The position numbers were made by a program, and so were the translations under genes. DNA of 64,000 nucleotides from Ligula intestinalis (taxonomy: Eukaryota > Platyhelminthes > Cestoda > Diphyllobothriidea > Diphyllobothriidae), in contig JAYGXS010000005.1 in NCBI GenBank assembly GCA_036362985.1, positions 1,959,361-2,023,360 of the forward strand, in the 5' to 3' direction. The notes beneath the pieces are model-generated. The model did no database searches and was not told where the DNA came from. It worked only from the letters and a program-made list of their open reading frames with translations. Below, one piece after another: positions 1-10,839 of the stretch (positions are counted from its first letter, which is position 1; every line of letters starts with the position of its first letter).

Positions 1-1
1 C

Positions 2-316
2 TTCAACCCCACACGCATCAACGTCAACGGAGCCGAACTGCAGAACGTGGACAACTTCACTTACTTCGGCAGTACGCTTTCCCGCAACACAAAAGTAGAC
101 GACGAGGTTGCCCGCAGAATCTCCAAAGCTAGCCAAGCCTCCGTATGGAATCGTCATCGTCTTCAATTGTCAACTAAATTGAAGATGTACAAGGCTGTTG
201 TGCTGTCAACACTCTTGTACGGAGCGGAGACTTGGACCGTCTATGCTAGTCAAGCGCGGAAACTGAACCACTTTCACATCAGCTGCCTGCGCCGCATATT
301 AAAGGTGAAGTGGCAG
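2..316 (+). pseudogene. RTE-type reverse transcriptase, C-terminal fragment
   Basis: The reading frame is open from the left edge of the window. It encodes the post-catalytic part of a non-LTR reverse transcriptase. The motifs seen are YFGSTLSRN, a charged helix with [11 protein letters not shown], then [11 protein letters not shown] and [10 protein letters not shown], in the order usual for RTE-clade C-termini. Recognisable similarity stops after KWQ near 316. The frame stays open to 472 but that part looks unrelated. The catalytic YADD region would lie left of the window. It is a dead 3' fragment of a retrotransposon. RTE fits better than CR1 because of the YGAETW and LRRIL blocks, but the clade is inferred by eye. 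Confidence 0.7.
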
Positions 317-319
317 TTG

Positions 320-1060
320 TCGTATACTCTTCTTCTGAACTGCTTCCTGGAACTCGCATATTCGCTCCTAGCAGCAGTAATCACTATCTTATGTAAAGGA
401 GCCGAAGGCCTAGGGGCTTCTGAGTGCCTACAACCGATACTGCCTTCATTGCTTGTTTCAGCATTGACCTAAAGGGTAAACAACCAATGAATGGTCTGCA
501 CACCCGACGCGAAACGTCTCGTGCCTGTGCGTCCTCAAATGTGCTGCTCAGGTCATGCTCTTCCTCAGCACGCACGTCAGGAGGACCTGTCATAATCTGC
601 ATTTCATTTAAAAAAGACGACTTTAAAAGTTTAACTGCATGAGTAAAATAGTGGCAGACCGCCGATGGATTAAAAGCTGAAAGAGGTCACTTTTCGCAGG
701 CGGACAGATGTGAGCAGCGTTTGGTGCAGACGTCAGCAGTCGAAAAACACTCTGCACCATCGACAGCTCTATCGATCGACATTCACCGAATAGCCCGTGG
801 ACTGGGCGTGAGTTGATGTAAAGTGAGGCAGACTTTCACTGCACCTGCCACGCTCTTCCTTCACCTACCTGTTTCCGGTAGCAAGGCAACATCCAGATAA
901 AAAGTTAATCAAACGCGTGCCGTGAGCCAGACTGACACTAAGTTTGGTCCAGCGCAGCCGGTTGTGAGCACTGCATATATTGTATAACCTGCCAAACACT
1001 CAAGTTTTAATCTGGAATTATCGGGTGGGTTGGTCAGAGCACATGTTCTTCGTTGCAGAC
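320..1060. other. unassigned intergenic or intronic stretch
   Basis: I see no recognisable coding similarity, tRNA or terminal repeat here. Short open frames on both strands overlap one another and show no domain motif. It lies 3' of the last visible lectin exon on the minus strand, so it may be intron or downstream DNA of that gene. Confidence 0.3.
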
Positions 1061-1066
1061 AAGAAT

Positions 1067-1089
1067 CACACACACACACACACACACAC
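1067..1089. repeat. (CA)n microsatellite
   Basis: A pure CA dinucleotide run of about 11 units. It is a simple repeat with no coding role. Confidence 0.95.
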
Positions 1090-1289
1090 GACGACATTTC
1101 GACCGTCCAGTTCGAAGAATGGTGCCACGAGCCTCAGTAGGCCAAAGCAACGCGGTGACTCCCGTGGGATTGCAGTGAAAGAAGACTTGCGGAGAATCTA
1201 CCCCACCCTTGCACCACTCCAACACCCGGACTCGGTGTCAGGACAAAAGTCTACAAAGCCGGAGATGGGGGGAAGGGTGCCACAACAAC

Positions 1290-1560
1290 ACCAACTTGCT
1301 ATTTAGGCTCCTTTGTACGTGTACGAGCACCATAAAGGCCACATTGAAAGGGGGCCATTGAGCCTGACTCTCGGACCGCAGAAAGCCACTCCACATAGCA
1401 AGACACACACTGGATTGACCACGCGGTCGCAGTTATCCCGTCACTTGGCAAACCTCCTAAGCGCCGGCTTTTAGCGCACTGTGATAGCTTTAAGCGCATC
1501 AGATTGTTTTTCGTGAGGAAGAAAAAGCACTGAGGGTCGACGTCAATCTCTCTCCCCTAC
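1290..1560 (+). repeat. dispersed repeat related to the jockey 5' region at 62.9-63.4 kb
   Basis: The blocks gagcctgactctc and cttttagcgcac, followed by a CACTGAG and pyrimidine-rich stretch, recur in the same order at 62,880-63,440 and inverted at 60,115-60,320. The copy at 63 kb sits just upstream of an endonuclease ORF, so this repeat is probably a fragment of a jockey-like element's 5' untranslated region. It abuts the lectin exon at 1628. Confidence 0.55.
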
Positions 1561-1627
1561 CACCTGAGGTGGGATGGATGCAGTGCTTAGATGGAAAACG
1601 GAAAGGCACACGCACACGCGACATTAC

Positions 1628-1770
1628 CTCATTTCCTCCATTGGGTTCGGATGCCATCCAATTGGTGAAAGTCACCGGCGCCCCATTGTCCCACCGGTGT
1701 TCCTGGCCGCTCCCGTGAAGGCCGATCCAGGTGGGGATGGCTTGGTTAGCGAGCAGAGCGGTGACATGAT
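1628..1770 (-). CDS. C-type lectin domain exon (central part)
   Basis: This minus-strand exon is 143 bp long. It is preceded by a pyrimidine tract ending in aacag and followed by gtaatg. It supplies two bases to the incoming codon, then 47 codons, and ends in phase 0. The peptide carries the WIGL core, a RWDNG turn, the PVTFTNW block and EPNGGNE. These are the beta-strand and EPN-type ligand-loop signatures of a CTLD. EPN is known in the family to favour mannose-type sugars with calcium, so sugar binding is an inference. The incoming phase does not match the exon at 9134-9249, so at least one exon is unseen or this belongs to a further CTLD. The continuation lies left of the window or was not recognised. 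Confidence 0.85.
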
Positions 1771-1916
1771 CTGTTGAAAGAAAAAGAAAACAAATGAAGG
1801 AGGGCACTTACTTGAACGAAGGTACGGTGGGGGATGTCAACCCCGCAAACTAACTGGTAGATGTGGCTCAGGAGTGAAGCCGATGTAACAGGCTATCGGG
1901 CATAAATAACATCGGC

Positions 1917-2876
1917 ATGGAGTTCACAGACACAGACACGATAGTTCGACCGTCGATTTCAACGATATCCACTGCGACCTTCAACGAGGGAACAGTGAGA
2001 TCAGGCTTGTGGAGCACCTACTCCCACTCTCTGAACATCCCCCAACTTAGCCTGGTAGCCATTAACTGGGTTCTCGGGAAGGCCCTACAAGAAGGTGACG
2101 GTATTGAGCTTGCACCCGGATGCCGGTTGACTTATTTTGACTATGCCGATGATATCGCCTTACTAGCATCAAGCATTGGCGATCTCCAGTCTATGGTGTC
2201 ACAGGTGAACGAAGTCACGAAAACGGTCGGCTTGCCCGTAAACGCTGGGAAGACCAAAGTGTTTTCATGCTGCATCCCAACCGAAGAGAAGGCATCTCTC
2301 GAGATTAGTGGCTGTCAACTAGAAGAAGTCGACAGTATCAAATACCTCGGAGCGAGATTGCTGCCGAACGGACAGAGTAAGGATGACACCGCGTGTACCA
2401 TGTATCTGTGCGGTCCGTTCTCCTATACGGATGCGAATGCTGGGTTATGCGCGTGGAAGATGAACAGAAACTGGAAGTCTTCGACCACTACTGTCTGAGG
2501 AGCATCCTTCGAGTGAAGTACACCGACTTCGTCTCCAATGAGACAGTCTGCACTCACTGTGACAAAATCACAAGGATATCCCAGGCCATTCAGGAAAGAC
2601 GGCTGAGATGGTTTGGACACGTTCTTCGTCGCCGACCTCAAGAACTCAGTGCTACTGCCCTCGACTTGAAACCGGTGCCTAATTGGAAATGTCGAAGAGA
2701 GGGTCAACTCAAAACCTGGCTCGACTCGGTCCGTCAAGACATGGAAGTGGTTCTCGGACCTTCGGTATTTGGTCTCTGGCGCTGGCGAAGAAAATGAGTT
2801 GAACTGTCCAGGTCTGCGGCCATGGATCGTCGCGCTTGGAGACGCACCATTGTGGACAGAATTGAGGCCGGCTAGA
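1917..2876 (+). pseudogene. RTE-type reverse transcriptase, frameshifted
   Basis: A plus-strand frame carries the RT catalytic motif FDYADDIALL, followed by LPVNAGKTKVF and IKYLGARLLPNG. The frame is lost near 2400 and resumes in another frame with LLYGCECW, LRSILRVKY and RLRWFGHVLRRRP. It ends at a TAG after RTIVDRIEAG. This is the palm-thumb and C-terminal part of an RTE-clade LINE. The N-terminal endonuclease is absent, so the copy is 5' truncated, as is usual for target-primed reverse transcription. The frame break and an extra stop near the end mark it as a pseudogene. It lies beside the lectin exon at 1.7 kb on the opposite strand, probably within intron or flanking DNA. Confidence 0.88.
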
Positions 2877-2894
2877 TCACTCATGATGGCAGCC

Positions 2895-2914
2895 GTAACA
2901 AGTAAGTAAGTTAG
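2895..2914 (+). repeat. short TAAG tail at the 3' end of the RTE copy
   Basis: Immediately after the RT stop and a 20-bp untranslated segment the sequence ends in aacaagtaagtaagtta. A short tandem tail is the usual 3' terminus of RTE elements, so this marks the insertion's 3' boundary. Confidence 0.6.
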
Positions 2915-2924
2915 TCTGGTGTCA

Positions 2925-3035
2925 AGACAAAGTCAAAAAGACCGAAGCTGGGAGATGACGCAGTTGGCTGGCGCGACCGAGGTCGCTCTTGTGCGTGCCA
3001 CCACGTTCCCACCCCCCCCCGTGTTCGGAATTTTT
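2925..3035 (+). repeat. dispersed repeat shared with 62,155-62,250
   Basis: The string gacaaagtcaaaaagaccga, a block reading GAGATGACGCAGTTGGCTGG, and a downstream GTGCCACCAC block match the stretch at 62.16-62.25 kb. A shorter match begins at 10,742. It contains a 9-nt C run near 3012. The origin is not recognised; it may be part of a LINE. Confidence 0.5.
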
Positions 3036-3506
3036 TATGACCCAATGCGCCAAATAACGCCGACCCGATTACCGTCTTCCGTATCCTGATCTGGCCCCCG
3101 TGTTGGTCCAGTGCATCTACCGCGCGGCCCGTTTAGGGGGCCAAGAAAGACACACACAGAGATTCGAAGTAAAGCGCTTTGGCGGTTTCAATGTTGCCAT
3201 GAGACGGGCACCTGGGGCTCCAAGAGCAATGCAGTGGATGGACAGGTGTACAGCTAAAAGGTGTGTGACCATCGAATTCAGTGAAGTACACCAAGTGCAC
3301 CAATGGGTTGGTGCAGAAGATGACAGCCTCAGGGGATAGATTAGAGTAATCGCGGACATACTTAGCGCCAACGACACCCCTCACCTTCGGTCGGAGTCAA
3401 GAAGACTAAACGCGACCTGGCAAGCCAGGAACACCGCCTGACGTAGTCTGAAGTGATAGAAGGTTTTTGTTATCTAGGAGGTTTAGAAAATTTGCATAAT
3501 TTGGTC

Positions 3507-3738
3507 GACCCAATGGTGAAGAAAAAACTCACGGCATTCTGTGGAATTTGAATCAGCATAGAAGGGAAGACCTTTATGCGAAGCGGGCGGGTAAAATCGA
3601 TTCAAGTGTGATTAAAATCATGGTGCTAGACCTGTAGCTCAACTGGTAGAGCATTGGCTTAGTGTAGAGGTCTTCCCCGCTATACGGGTGTGAATCTCAC
3701 CGAATGCCGCGAGTTTTTTTTCGTTCTACAATTGGGTC
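3507..3738 (+). mobile_element. foldback element with apical tRNA-like sequence (copy 1)
   Basis: The left arm (3507-3573) and right arm (3668-3738) are imperfect reverse complements. Matching blocks are gacccaat/attgggtc, ctcacggcattc/gaatgccgcgag and ggaagacct/aggtcttcc. The loop contains a tRNA-like sequence on the plus strand with a textbook A box, TAGCTCAACTGG at 3635-3646. A degenerate B box lies near 3686-3697, partly in the right arm. No catalytic protein is encoded, so it would be non-autonomous. The arms are the most diverged of the three such elements in this window. Confidence 0.6.
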
Positions 3739-4904
3739 AAATAAAATAAAGTAGCCTTTTGCGCTGCTGCTACTGCACTACCCCTCAAAGCTTAGTCCAA
3801 ACTTTTTTAGCCTATTGCAGTCTCAGCAACACTGTTGTCCTCTATTACCGGTACTAGTAGCCCACCTATTTAGAAAGATGGTCTCACCTCCGACTAATGG
3901 TAGCGTTAGAGATAGCACAAGTTCTACTACACTTATTACTGACATGTGGAGATATGAGCTCAGAGTTGACTCTAATGACTACTCTACAAACGGTATATTA
4001 TTGTCCAAATGCTAATCACTATTACATCCCACAGATTGGGAGTGCATACTGGGTGCGACTCCTTAAAAAGCATACACAGGCAGTACTAATATTATACTAA
4101 GTACTGGCCTTAGTAAACACGATTACTTGAATTAGCACTTCTTGCATAGGCATGTAGGTGTATCGGCATTACCTTAGTGCGTACAGCTCCATGGATAGAG
4201 ATGAGAGTGCGTAAACCATGACAAACGCGGCCTTGCGCATGACCCTAAGCATATGCTTACCCAAAATAATCAAATCCAGATTCACACTCCCTGTTAAAAC
4301 CAAGGGGATATGAGCCCTAACGTTGGCTAAACCAGCGTCACCTCTGATAAATGGTGACGTCAGTGCCAGCACCAATAGTACTAGACCTCCGGTCGTGATT
4401 TAGGGGATATGAGCCCAGTGCTGACTTAATCAGCGTCACTTCTGACGTACAAAACAGTCAGTACCAGTACCAACAATTACTATCACAAAGTTGCACCCTT
4501 GTACGTAGTATAAGAAGTAAGCAGTGCCAGTCCTGGTTTACCTAAGGCTGGCCCGACACCTACTATAGGTGAGTGAGGATAGATAGCACAGTAGCACCCG
4601 CGCAAAGTATACTGTCACTTTAAGACTAAATTAGGCGGTGTATTGGCTTGCATTTGATACAGCAGCCGCGTCGGACCCCGTCTAGCCTTCGAGACTCATG
4701 GGAGAAGGTGAAGAGTGCGGAGCCGCTAACTACGTTCTCTATAACTTAAAAATAAGCCCTGAGGCCGTCACCTCCTGTACCAACCTGTTGGTGCACTTGG
4801 TTGACCTCATCGAAACCGATGGGCAGACACACACTGCACTACTTACCCTCGCTTACCCTTAGTAGGTGTCGGGACAGGCCCAAGGAGACCGAGACTGATA
4901 TGGT

Positions 4905-5193
<289 letters not shown>

Positions 5194-5589
5194 GAATATC
5201 AATGTATCCAAGCCTGACGCTAGCATTAGTCAGAGGTGACGCTGCTTTGACATCATACCTCCTTTGTTCTCAACAAGGAGTGTAAAATCTGGGTTTTCTG
5301 TTATTTGTGACATGCATCCCATTTTTGTCGAAATAATAACATCAGGCGCACTAACTAACGCCACTGTGAAACACGTCGATTGTGCAACTGCCGCTGACGC
5401 ATCAACTTCAGCGCGTGCGCACGCGCGTGAGTGGGTGTTTTGCGCAACATTGACAACAGCCCCCGGTCACCGAAAACATACTGCGGGGGCGGGTTGGCGT
5501 TGACGACTGCGCTATGTAAACAAGCACAGAACATGCGTTCGCACTTGTGCGTGTGTGTGTGTCGGTGATTCAAAAGTAGCAGATAAATC

Positions 5590-5614
5590 GGGGGGCAGGG
5601 GGGTGGGGGGCGGG
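5590..5614 (+). other. G-quadruplex-type G-run cluster
   Basis: Four G tracts of 6, 6, 6 and 3 bases are separated by loops of 2, 1 and 1 bases. This satisfies the standard G3+N1-7 quadruplex pattern with very short loops. No gene start is evident beside it. Confidence 0.7.
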
Positions 5615-5802
5615 TCAAAGTCCGAAAACATTTCCGCCTTGGCTATTACCTCATCATTTGAAGCGTCAATCCAGGACGCCCGAAGAGCCGTGCACATTCA
5701 TTATAATTTAAGCAGATAGACAGCTGTCTAAAGGTAGGAGACGAGATCCTTCTGCAGGCCTGCTCGTTTAGACAGATAGTACTGCCAGCAGAGACAAGAG
5801 AG

Positions 5803-5850
5803 ACTGGCCATTTCTGGCTTATTAGCCGTCGTCAGCCAGTCGTACGTTCA
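5803..5850 (+). repeat. isolated arm of the 7.7-kb foldback family
   Basis: The block ggccatttctggctt followed by agccgtcgtcagccagt matches the left arm of the foldback at 7653-7914. No opposite arm was found nearby, so this is a fragment. Confidence 0.55.
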
Positions 5851-6174
5851 CCGACCGCTAACGGAACTCGTCCCGTTTAGTTTATCTGCGAGTTGTCGGT
5901 TCTGAGCATAGTGAAACGGCCCTCAATGCAGGCAGGAAGGTTCGTGAGTCCAACGAATAAGCAGTCATGGGTCGTGCGGTGCTAAGGCCTTCTTCGGGCG
6001 CAGCAAATTGGTCATTTCTAGCTGTCTGGTTGCAGCTCTCTCTCTCTCAAAGGGACCCATCCATTTTTCAATTTTAACGAGGGCGAAATCCTCGTAAGAG
6101 GTGACAAACGCGCTAGCCTTCACCAACCTAGGCAGGATCGGGCGCAAGGGGCAACTATCTAAACTTTTCAGCAA

Positions 6175-6275
6175 AAAAATGGCTCCATTCACGGAGAGCA
6201 AGGGATAAGGTAAGGTAACAGGTCACAGAATACTCAAAGTGCAAGGGGTTACACGTTATTCACATCTGTTATGGA
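6175..6275 (+). repeat. dispersed repeat shared with 39,957-40,085
   Basis: Both copies contain atggctccattcacggagag, then a purine-rich stretch, GTAATACTC-type and cacatc...tatggaga blocks in the same order. The nature of the repeat is not recognised. In this copy a tRNA-like sequence follows within 70 bp. Confidence 0.5.
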
Positions 6276-6344
6276 GATTCGCGTTAAGATAGCATACGTA
6301 AACATCAACACTGGGTTGGGCGGGAAAATCGGCCGAAGTGTGAG

Positions 6345-6420
6345 TAAATACAAGGCTCTCGGTGAGCACTAAAGCCTTCCATGCTGACGTGGGTTCGAAT
6401 TCCACAAGGGCCACACATTC
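6345..6420 (+). repeat. tRNA-like sequence (SINE-type relic)
   Basis: A near-consensus B box, GGGTTCGAATTCC, stands in a T-arm-like setting. The A box upstream is degenerate and no full cloverleaf can be drawn by eye. It resembles the tRNA-like loops of the foldback elements nearby but has no convincing inverted arms. It is probably a tRNA-derived repeat rather than a working gene. Confidence 0.4.
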
Positions 6421-7652
6421 CTTCACAATTGGGTTAATTGAATTATTTAACTCTGTCAAACCCATCCTCATAATCAATGGGACAATTGGTGTAAACACCA
6501 AATTTGCAAACCAGGATGTTTGGTGAGCAGACACAAGTCTGAAAGCACTGTGAAGATCAGCGGGTGAGTTTTGTCTAGAGTGAGGGAGGCTCTCGAAGCA
6601 CTGCCTAACTACGCAGTAGGTTTATATGCCTCCTCCCCCTTTCTTTCTCTCTCTCTCTATCTCGCCTAAGTGGCGGAGAGGACGACTGAAGCTCACTGGA
6701 AATTCGGAGATGGATCCCAGTGGCTGCAAAAAACTCCCCTGTTTTTTCCTGAGTGATAGGCAATATTTTACAGGCCCTTTGCGCATATTGCCGGACCAAT
6801 CCCTGCATATGCTGGTCTTACAGATGTTGGCCGAGGTGTTGACGAGGTCTCTCGGTACGCTTAGGACAAGGATGCAGTCAGAGCAGAGGCGGATTAGCAT
6901 CAGCTCGGTACTACTGACGGCTGTCTTTAACGGCGACCCCGTCTCGTATATTACCCCTAGACAAACTGGGACTGTCCGCCCAGTGAGTATTTTTTCGTGA
7001 AAATAGCAGACTATTATGGTTTGCGTGGTGGGTTGGTCGCACTCAAACCGTGGTGAATACGAAGATCGAGCGGGGCCACGAGCGTTTGCTATCAGTGAGA
7101 GTATTTGCACTGGGGAGGGGGGGGGGATTGGTCGGCATTGCTCCGTGGTTTTGAATTTTTGCAGGTTTCCAGTTTTGTCTTTGTTTTGAAAGCCGTTATT
7201 CACCATTTTTATGACAGAGCAGCGTGCCTTAGGGTTATGCATGCAAGTCTTTCTACGATTTTTGCTTGATTCCCAGGCAGTCGAGTACAGGATCGGTTAC
7301 CGAGGCGCGCAGTATGGGTGGATGTAGAACACACTCAGTTATGGTGTCATCAGGGTGCCGTCATTCTTTTGTAGCAGAGATGGCGACTACTGGAGACTTT
7401 GGTGTTCGCCGGAAGATCAAAATCAGATAAGGTGTGCAGCTACGGAAGGTATTACAGCACTAAAATCACTTAGTAGGCCTTGCCGCGCTTACTGATCAAG
7501 GTGCAAGCTAGGCAACTATCAATACCATGAACGCAGGGCAGAAACGAAGTCTATTTGCAGTTAGTTACTCAGTGACTAAGGCCAAATTCTGCATGGAGTT
7601 GGGTCTGAAAACGCCAGTGGCAGCTTTTGATCGGAAACACATAATGTTTTGG

Positions 7653-7914
7653 AATGGATTCGACAAAGCGAAATGAGATCGGATTGACCATTTCTGGCTT
7701 TTCAGCCGTCATCAGCTAGACAAACCCAATCTTAAGGATCGAAACCTCCAAAATTCGAGCCCGGGACCTTTGGTCACTGAGTTTACCACTCTACCCTTGC
7801 ACCACGGATTCGAATCTTGGGAGTTCCGACCCTTAAGTTTGGGTATGACTGGCTGATGACGGATAAAAAGCCAGAAATGGCCATTCCGATCTCACTTTGC
7901 TTTGTCGGATCCAT
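7653..7914 (-). mobile_element. foldback element with apical tRNA-like sequence (copy 2)
   Basis: The left arm (7653-7760) and right arm (7806-7914) are reverse complements at roughly 80% identity by eye. Shared blocks include ggccatttctggctt, gtcatcagc and cgacaaagc. The apex holds a minus-strand tRNA-like sequence with A box TGGTGCAAGGG (7794-7804) and B box GGGCTCGAAT (7753-7762). Arm fragments of the same family recur at 5803 and 47,150. No protein is encoded. The architecture matches the elements at 3507 and 19,357 although arm sequences differ. Confidence 0.7.
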
Positions 7915-8399
7915 TACATCCCATCCTACTAGTTATTACGTCACTGCCTGCTTAGGCTCTAATGTGAGCTCCAGAGCAAAAACGCAAATTGATTGTTCCA
8001 TTACCAGCTCGGCGATGCCCACATCTTATAATGTTTTTGTTGGGTTACTGACAGGAAGAACCAGTATACAAGCGTCCTCCGTAGCAGGCTTTGCTGGGTC
8101 AAACCAATCATTTGAGAGGTTTTGTTTTGATGCAACATGTGCTCCGAAAGTGGCCAGAAGGACTAAGTCAAACTGGCGTAGGCGCAGAAAGCTCACGTCA
8201 GGTCACACAGGACTGTTCGTAATGCTGTTTCACCATATCGCAATTCTACTTGGCACTGCTAATATCGTGCTTAATGTAGCCGACCTCAAGCTTATCGCAA
8301 AGCATATTTCTCCACGCATGGTACTCTGTGATTGTGTATCTGGAGACAGAATAGGGGAGAGGTTCAAGAAGCCCTTTAATGTTCGGTGGACTGCGCCGA

Positions 8400-9130
8400 G
8401 TTAGGCCTTGAAGTGAACTCCTCAACGACGCCTCTAGGCGTATAGCGGCATCGCATCAAGGGCAGCAATACTGAGCCATGCGGCAAAAAATCGTACAACG
8501 TGCCTAAACCACTTCAGTAATTTTTATGTGGAGATGGTGGGGGTGGTGTTTTCGTGATTTTTTTCCGAGCGAGTGCACCTCACCCGCAGGATGATGCTCA
8601 CAGAACGGTTGTAAAACACCTCCAATATGACTTTAGGGGGAAAACACACAAACAAGTTGTAGACTGAGCGGAGACAAGAAAGGTGGCTTTTCGCAGACAC
8701 TAACCCTGTAGCTGCATAGACGAAATAGTCACCAGATGGCCTGGCGTCTTCAAGTCCTTGCAGGCCTTCCTTGCTTCGTGCCAGGGTTTTTTATCCTCTT
8801 GCCGGAGGAAGAACTAAAGGGAGTAGAACGATAATTAGTTAAACGGCTTCTACAGACAATTGTACAATAAAGGTTACAAAGTAATGAGCAATAGTCGAGA
8901 GGAGGAAGAGGAGAGCAGTTGGTAGCAACTTAGGGGTAATAAATTGAGTTATAAAACAGAGGAATATACTGCTGTGAAGAGCCCAGCTGGGGTTAAATCC
9001 GGTTTTCTGCAAGCCTGTGGTTGGGGAACAACTAGCTGACGACATTCACTAGACCGGAAACGGCAATTGCAGTCTGCCTTGGCTTTTTCGGTGACACTTC
9101 TGTCGTATGTACTGCTAATTATGACAACCA
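8400..9130. other. intronic stretch without recognised feature
   Basis: This lies between visible lectin exons on the minus strand. No domain similarity, tRNA-like sequence or terminal repeat was recognised. Confidence 0.3.
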
Positions 9131-9133
9131 TAC

Positions 9134-9249
9134 CTGGTATTGATCTGCAGTTCGTTCACTACTGCAAAACTGGCCGAAAGATGCGAACAGACTTCGCCAT
9201 TCCCGCTTGAGCACAGTGATTGGTAAGTACCAGCGTCTGTCAAGCCCTG
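9134..9249 (-). CDS. C-type lectin domain exon (second CTLD, N-terminal half)
   Basis: The donor ACCAG|gtatgg is clear at 9134. The acceptor is one of two adjacent cag triplets, so the exon starts at 9249 or 9246, in phase 0. This agrees with the phase-0 exit of the exon at 9604-9761. The peptide includes EVCSHLSASFAVVNELQINT. That is the Cys plus alternating hydrophobic pattern (C..L.A.FAVV) of the first CTLD helix and strand. It exits in phase 2. The preceding exon ends with the first two cysteines of the same domain (CPEGYFLLNRRCLA), so together they begin a second CTLD. The usual Trp before the cysteine is not evident, so the 5' boundary is the weakest part of the call. Confidence 0.6.
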
Positions 9250-9603
9250 CTGTGGCAGCCCAGAGTTGCGGGCTGAAAATATGATTGATCGTCTGTACAC
9301 AGTCTGCATGAGTAACAGCCTTACTGCTACAACCCTGCCAATCACAAAAAGGGACTGTTGGGGAAAGGGTTGTTTTTGAACGAACTACTGGTGGGAGTCA
9401 GCCAATCAGCAGCAGACTAACTGTGAAAGGTAGTCTGGATGAATGTGAGTGCGAACGTCTGGCAAGTAGACCATAAATAGGAGGTGATCTACGCTAGGTT
9501 GTGATGAGCCAGAGGGCCGGAAATGGGGCCAAAAAGTCGCCTGTGGTAGAAAAAAAAACGAAACTATCTTGGTATAAAAAGCGGTTAATTTAGACACACG
9601 TAC

Positions 9604-9761
9604 AGCCAGACACCGACGGTTGAGCAGAAAGTAGCCTTCGGGGCAGACCAGGGTCTGGAAGAGCGGCAGGAAAGGGCTCTCTGGTTGCTTATTGCTCGTC
9701 ACATTCCCACAAATGAACGGATGCTCCTCGTTACAGTCTCGTGGTTCCCAAGAGCCATCAC
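9604..9761 (-). CDS. C-type lectin domain exon (end of CTLD 1, start of CTLD 2)
   Basis: This 158-bp minus-strand exon has acceptor ttcctag and donor gtacgtg. It enters with two bases that complete a Gly codon with the exon at 13,505-13,655, and leaves in phase 0. Residues DGSWEPRDCNEEHPFICGN form the WND-like and final Cys block that closes a CTLD. A linker of about 14 residues follows (TSNKQPESPF and so on). Then CPEGYFLLNRRCLA opens the next CTLD. The exon therefore shows that the protein carries at least two tandem lectin domains, as in mannose-receptor-like or secreted multi-CTLD proteins of parasitic worms. Calcium-dependent sugar binding is inferred from the family. Confidence 0.9.
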
Positions 9762-10839
9762 CTAGGAAGTTAAATGAGGTGGAGACTGTGCTAAGTTTCG
9801 AAATAAAATGCAACATGATGAGCCTAAGCGTCAAGCGCTTAAATCGAGAACTAAGGGCATGAAAGACACCTGAAAGTGTTCGTAGTGAAAACAAGGACCA
9901 TAAAAACGGGATCGCGATTCTACTGATCTTTTGCGACTAATCGTAGGGAGAAAGGAGGAGCAAGGCCAATTCCGGTTTACCGTATTCTGTCGAAATTCAC
10001 AGACCTACGTTCATCGAGACCCCCCCCTCCAACAAATTTTGAACGGAACACGTAACAAGGCTTTATAAATACCTACCTGCATAGGTTACGCAGCAAACAT
10101 GTCCTCCAAACGCATCAACTTCCCTTAGGAATGACGGTACCGGCCAAATCATTCTGGAAATTTGCACTGATCAAAGTAAACATATAGGGCAGTGTATTAC
10201 AAAGTGCATACTGCACGTACATGTAGAGCTACTGTTCACCACCTACCCACTTCGCCTCCGAGTTGCCGAACACTTGTGAGCGACTTTCTGTAACTGCTTT
10301 GAGACCATTTTGCTTGCTTACAATGGGGTACTGTACGATAAAATCTGAGTGCAATATATCGCTCTCAAGCAGCTATGTACCGTAGATACATCTCAAATCA
10401 ATTAAACATTCAGGTTATGAAGAGTAGTGTTTTACAGCACACAGTGAAATAAAATATACACAATACTATAGAAGAGCAGTCGTGTTACAGTATAAGAAAT
10501 AATATACAGGTAGTAGTCTCGATCGGCTGATCCTGGGAAGGTAAGCGAAGTAAATGGCGCACGAACTCCGTTTGTATTTCACAATACGCGGTAGTAACAT
10601 ATATGTGTAAGTTCGACCACTGTAATCGGTGATGTCCACTACTTGCCCGAGAGCAGGGACGGTGACTGTGACCAGGTATAGTGAAAGTAGACGAGCTACC
10701 ATTCACCCCACTCTAAACCCTCTTCGCTGCTTCAAACGGTGACAAGACAAAGTCGAGATGACCGAGCAGGAATCAGGCGTAAGCCGCTTTCTACAGATGC
10801 AGCCAGAAACGCCGCCTACAATTAATCTTTAGTGACAGT

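Noticed and set aside
980..1306. 108-residue plus-strand frame through the CA repeat
   Set aside because: It includes the microsatellite and a LINE-like repeat and has no domain signal.
3630..3705. Functional tRNA gene
   Set aside because: Although the A box is perfect, the B box is degenerate, no acceptor stem pairs, and the sequence sits inside a foldback repeat.
7817..8404. 195-residue plus-strand open frame
   Set aside because: Its first third is the right arm of the 7.7-kb foldback; the rest shows no domain, no splice context and no codon pattern that I can support.
10466..10702. Minus-strand frame starting MVARLLSLYLVTVTVPALGQ, signal-peptide-like
   Set aside because: It lies between lectin exons 13,505 and 9604 rather than upstream, and its only possible donor would leave in a phase that does not fit the 9761 acceptor. 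It could be chance.
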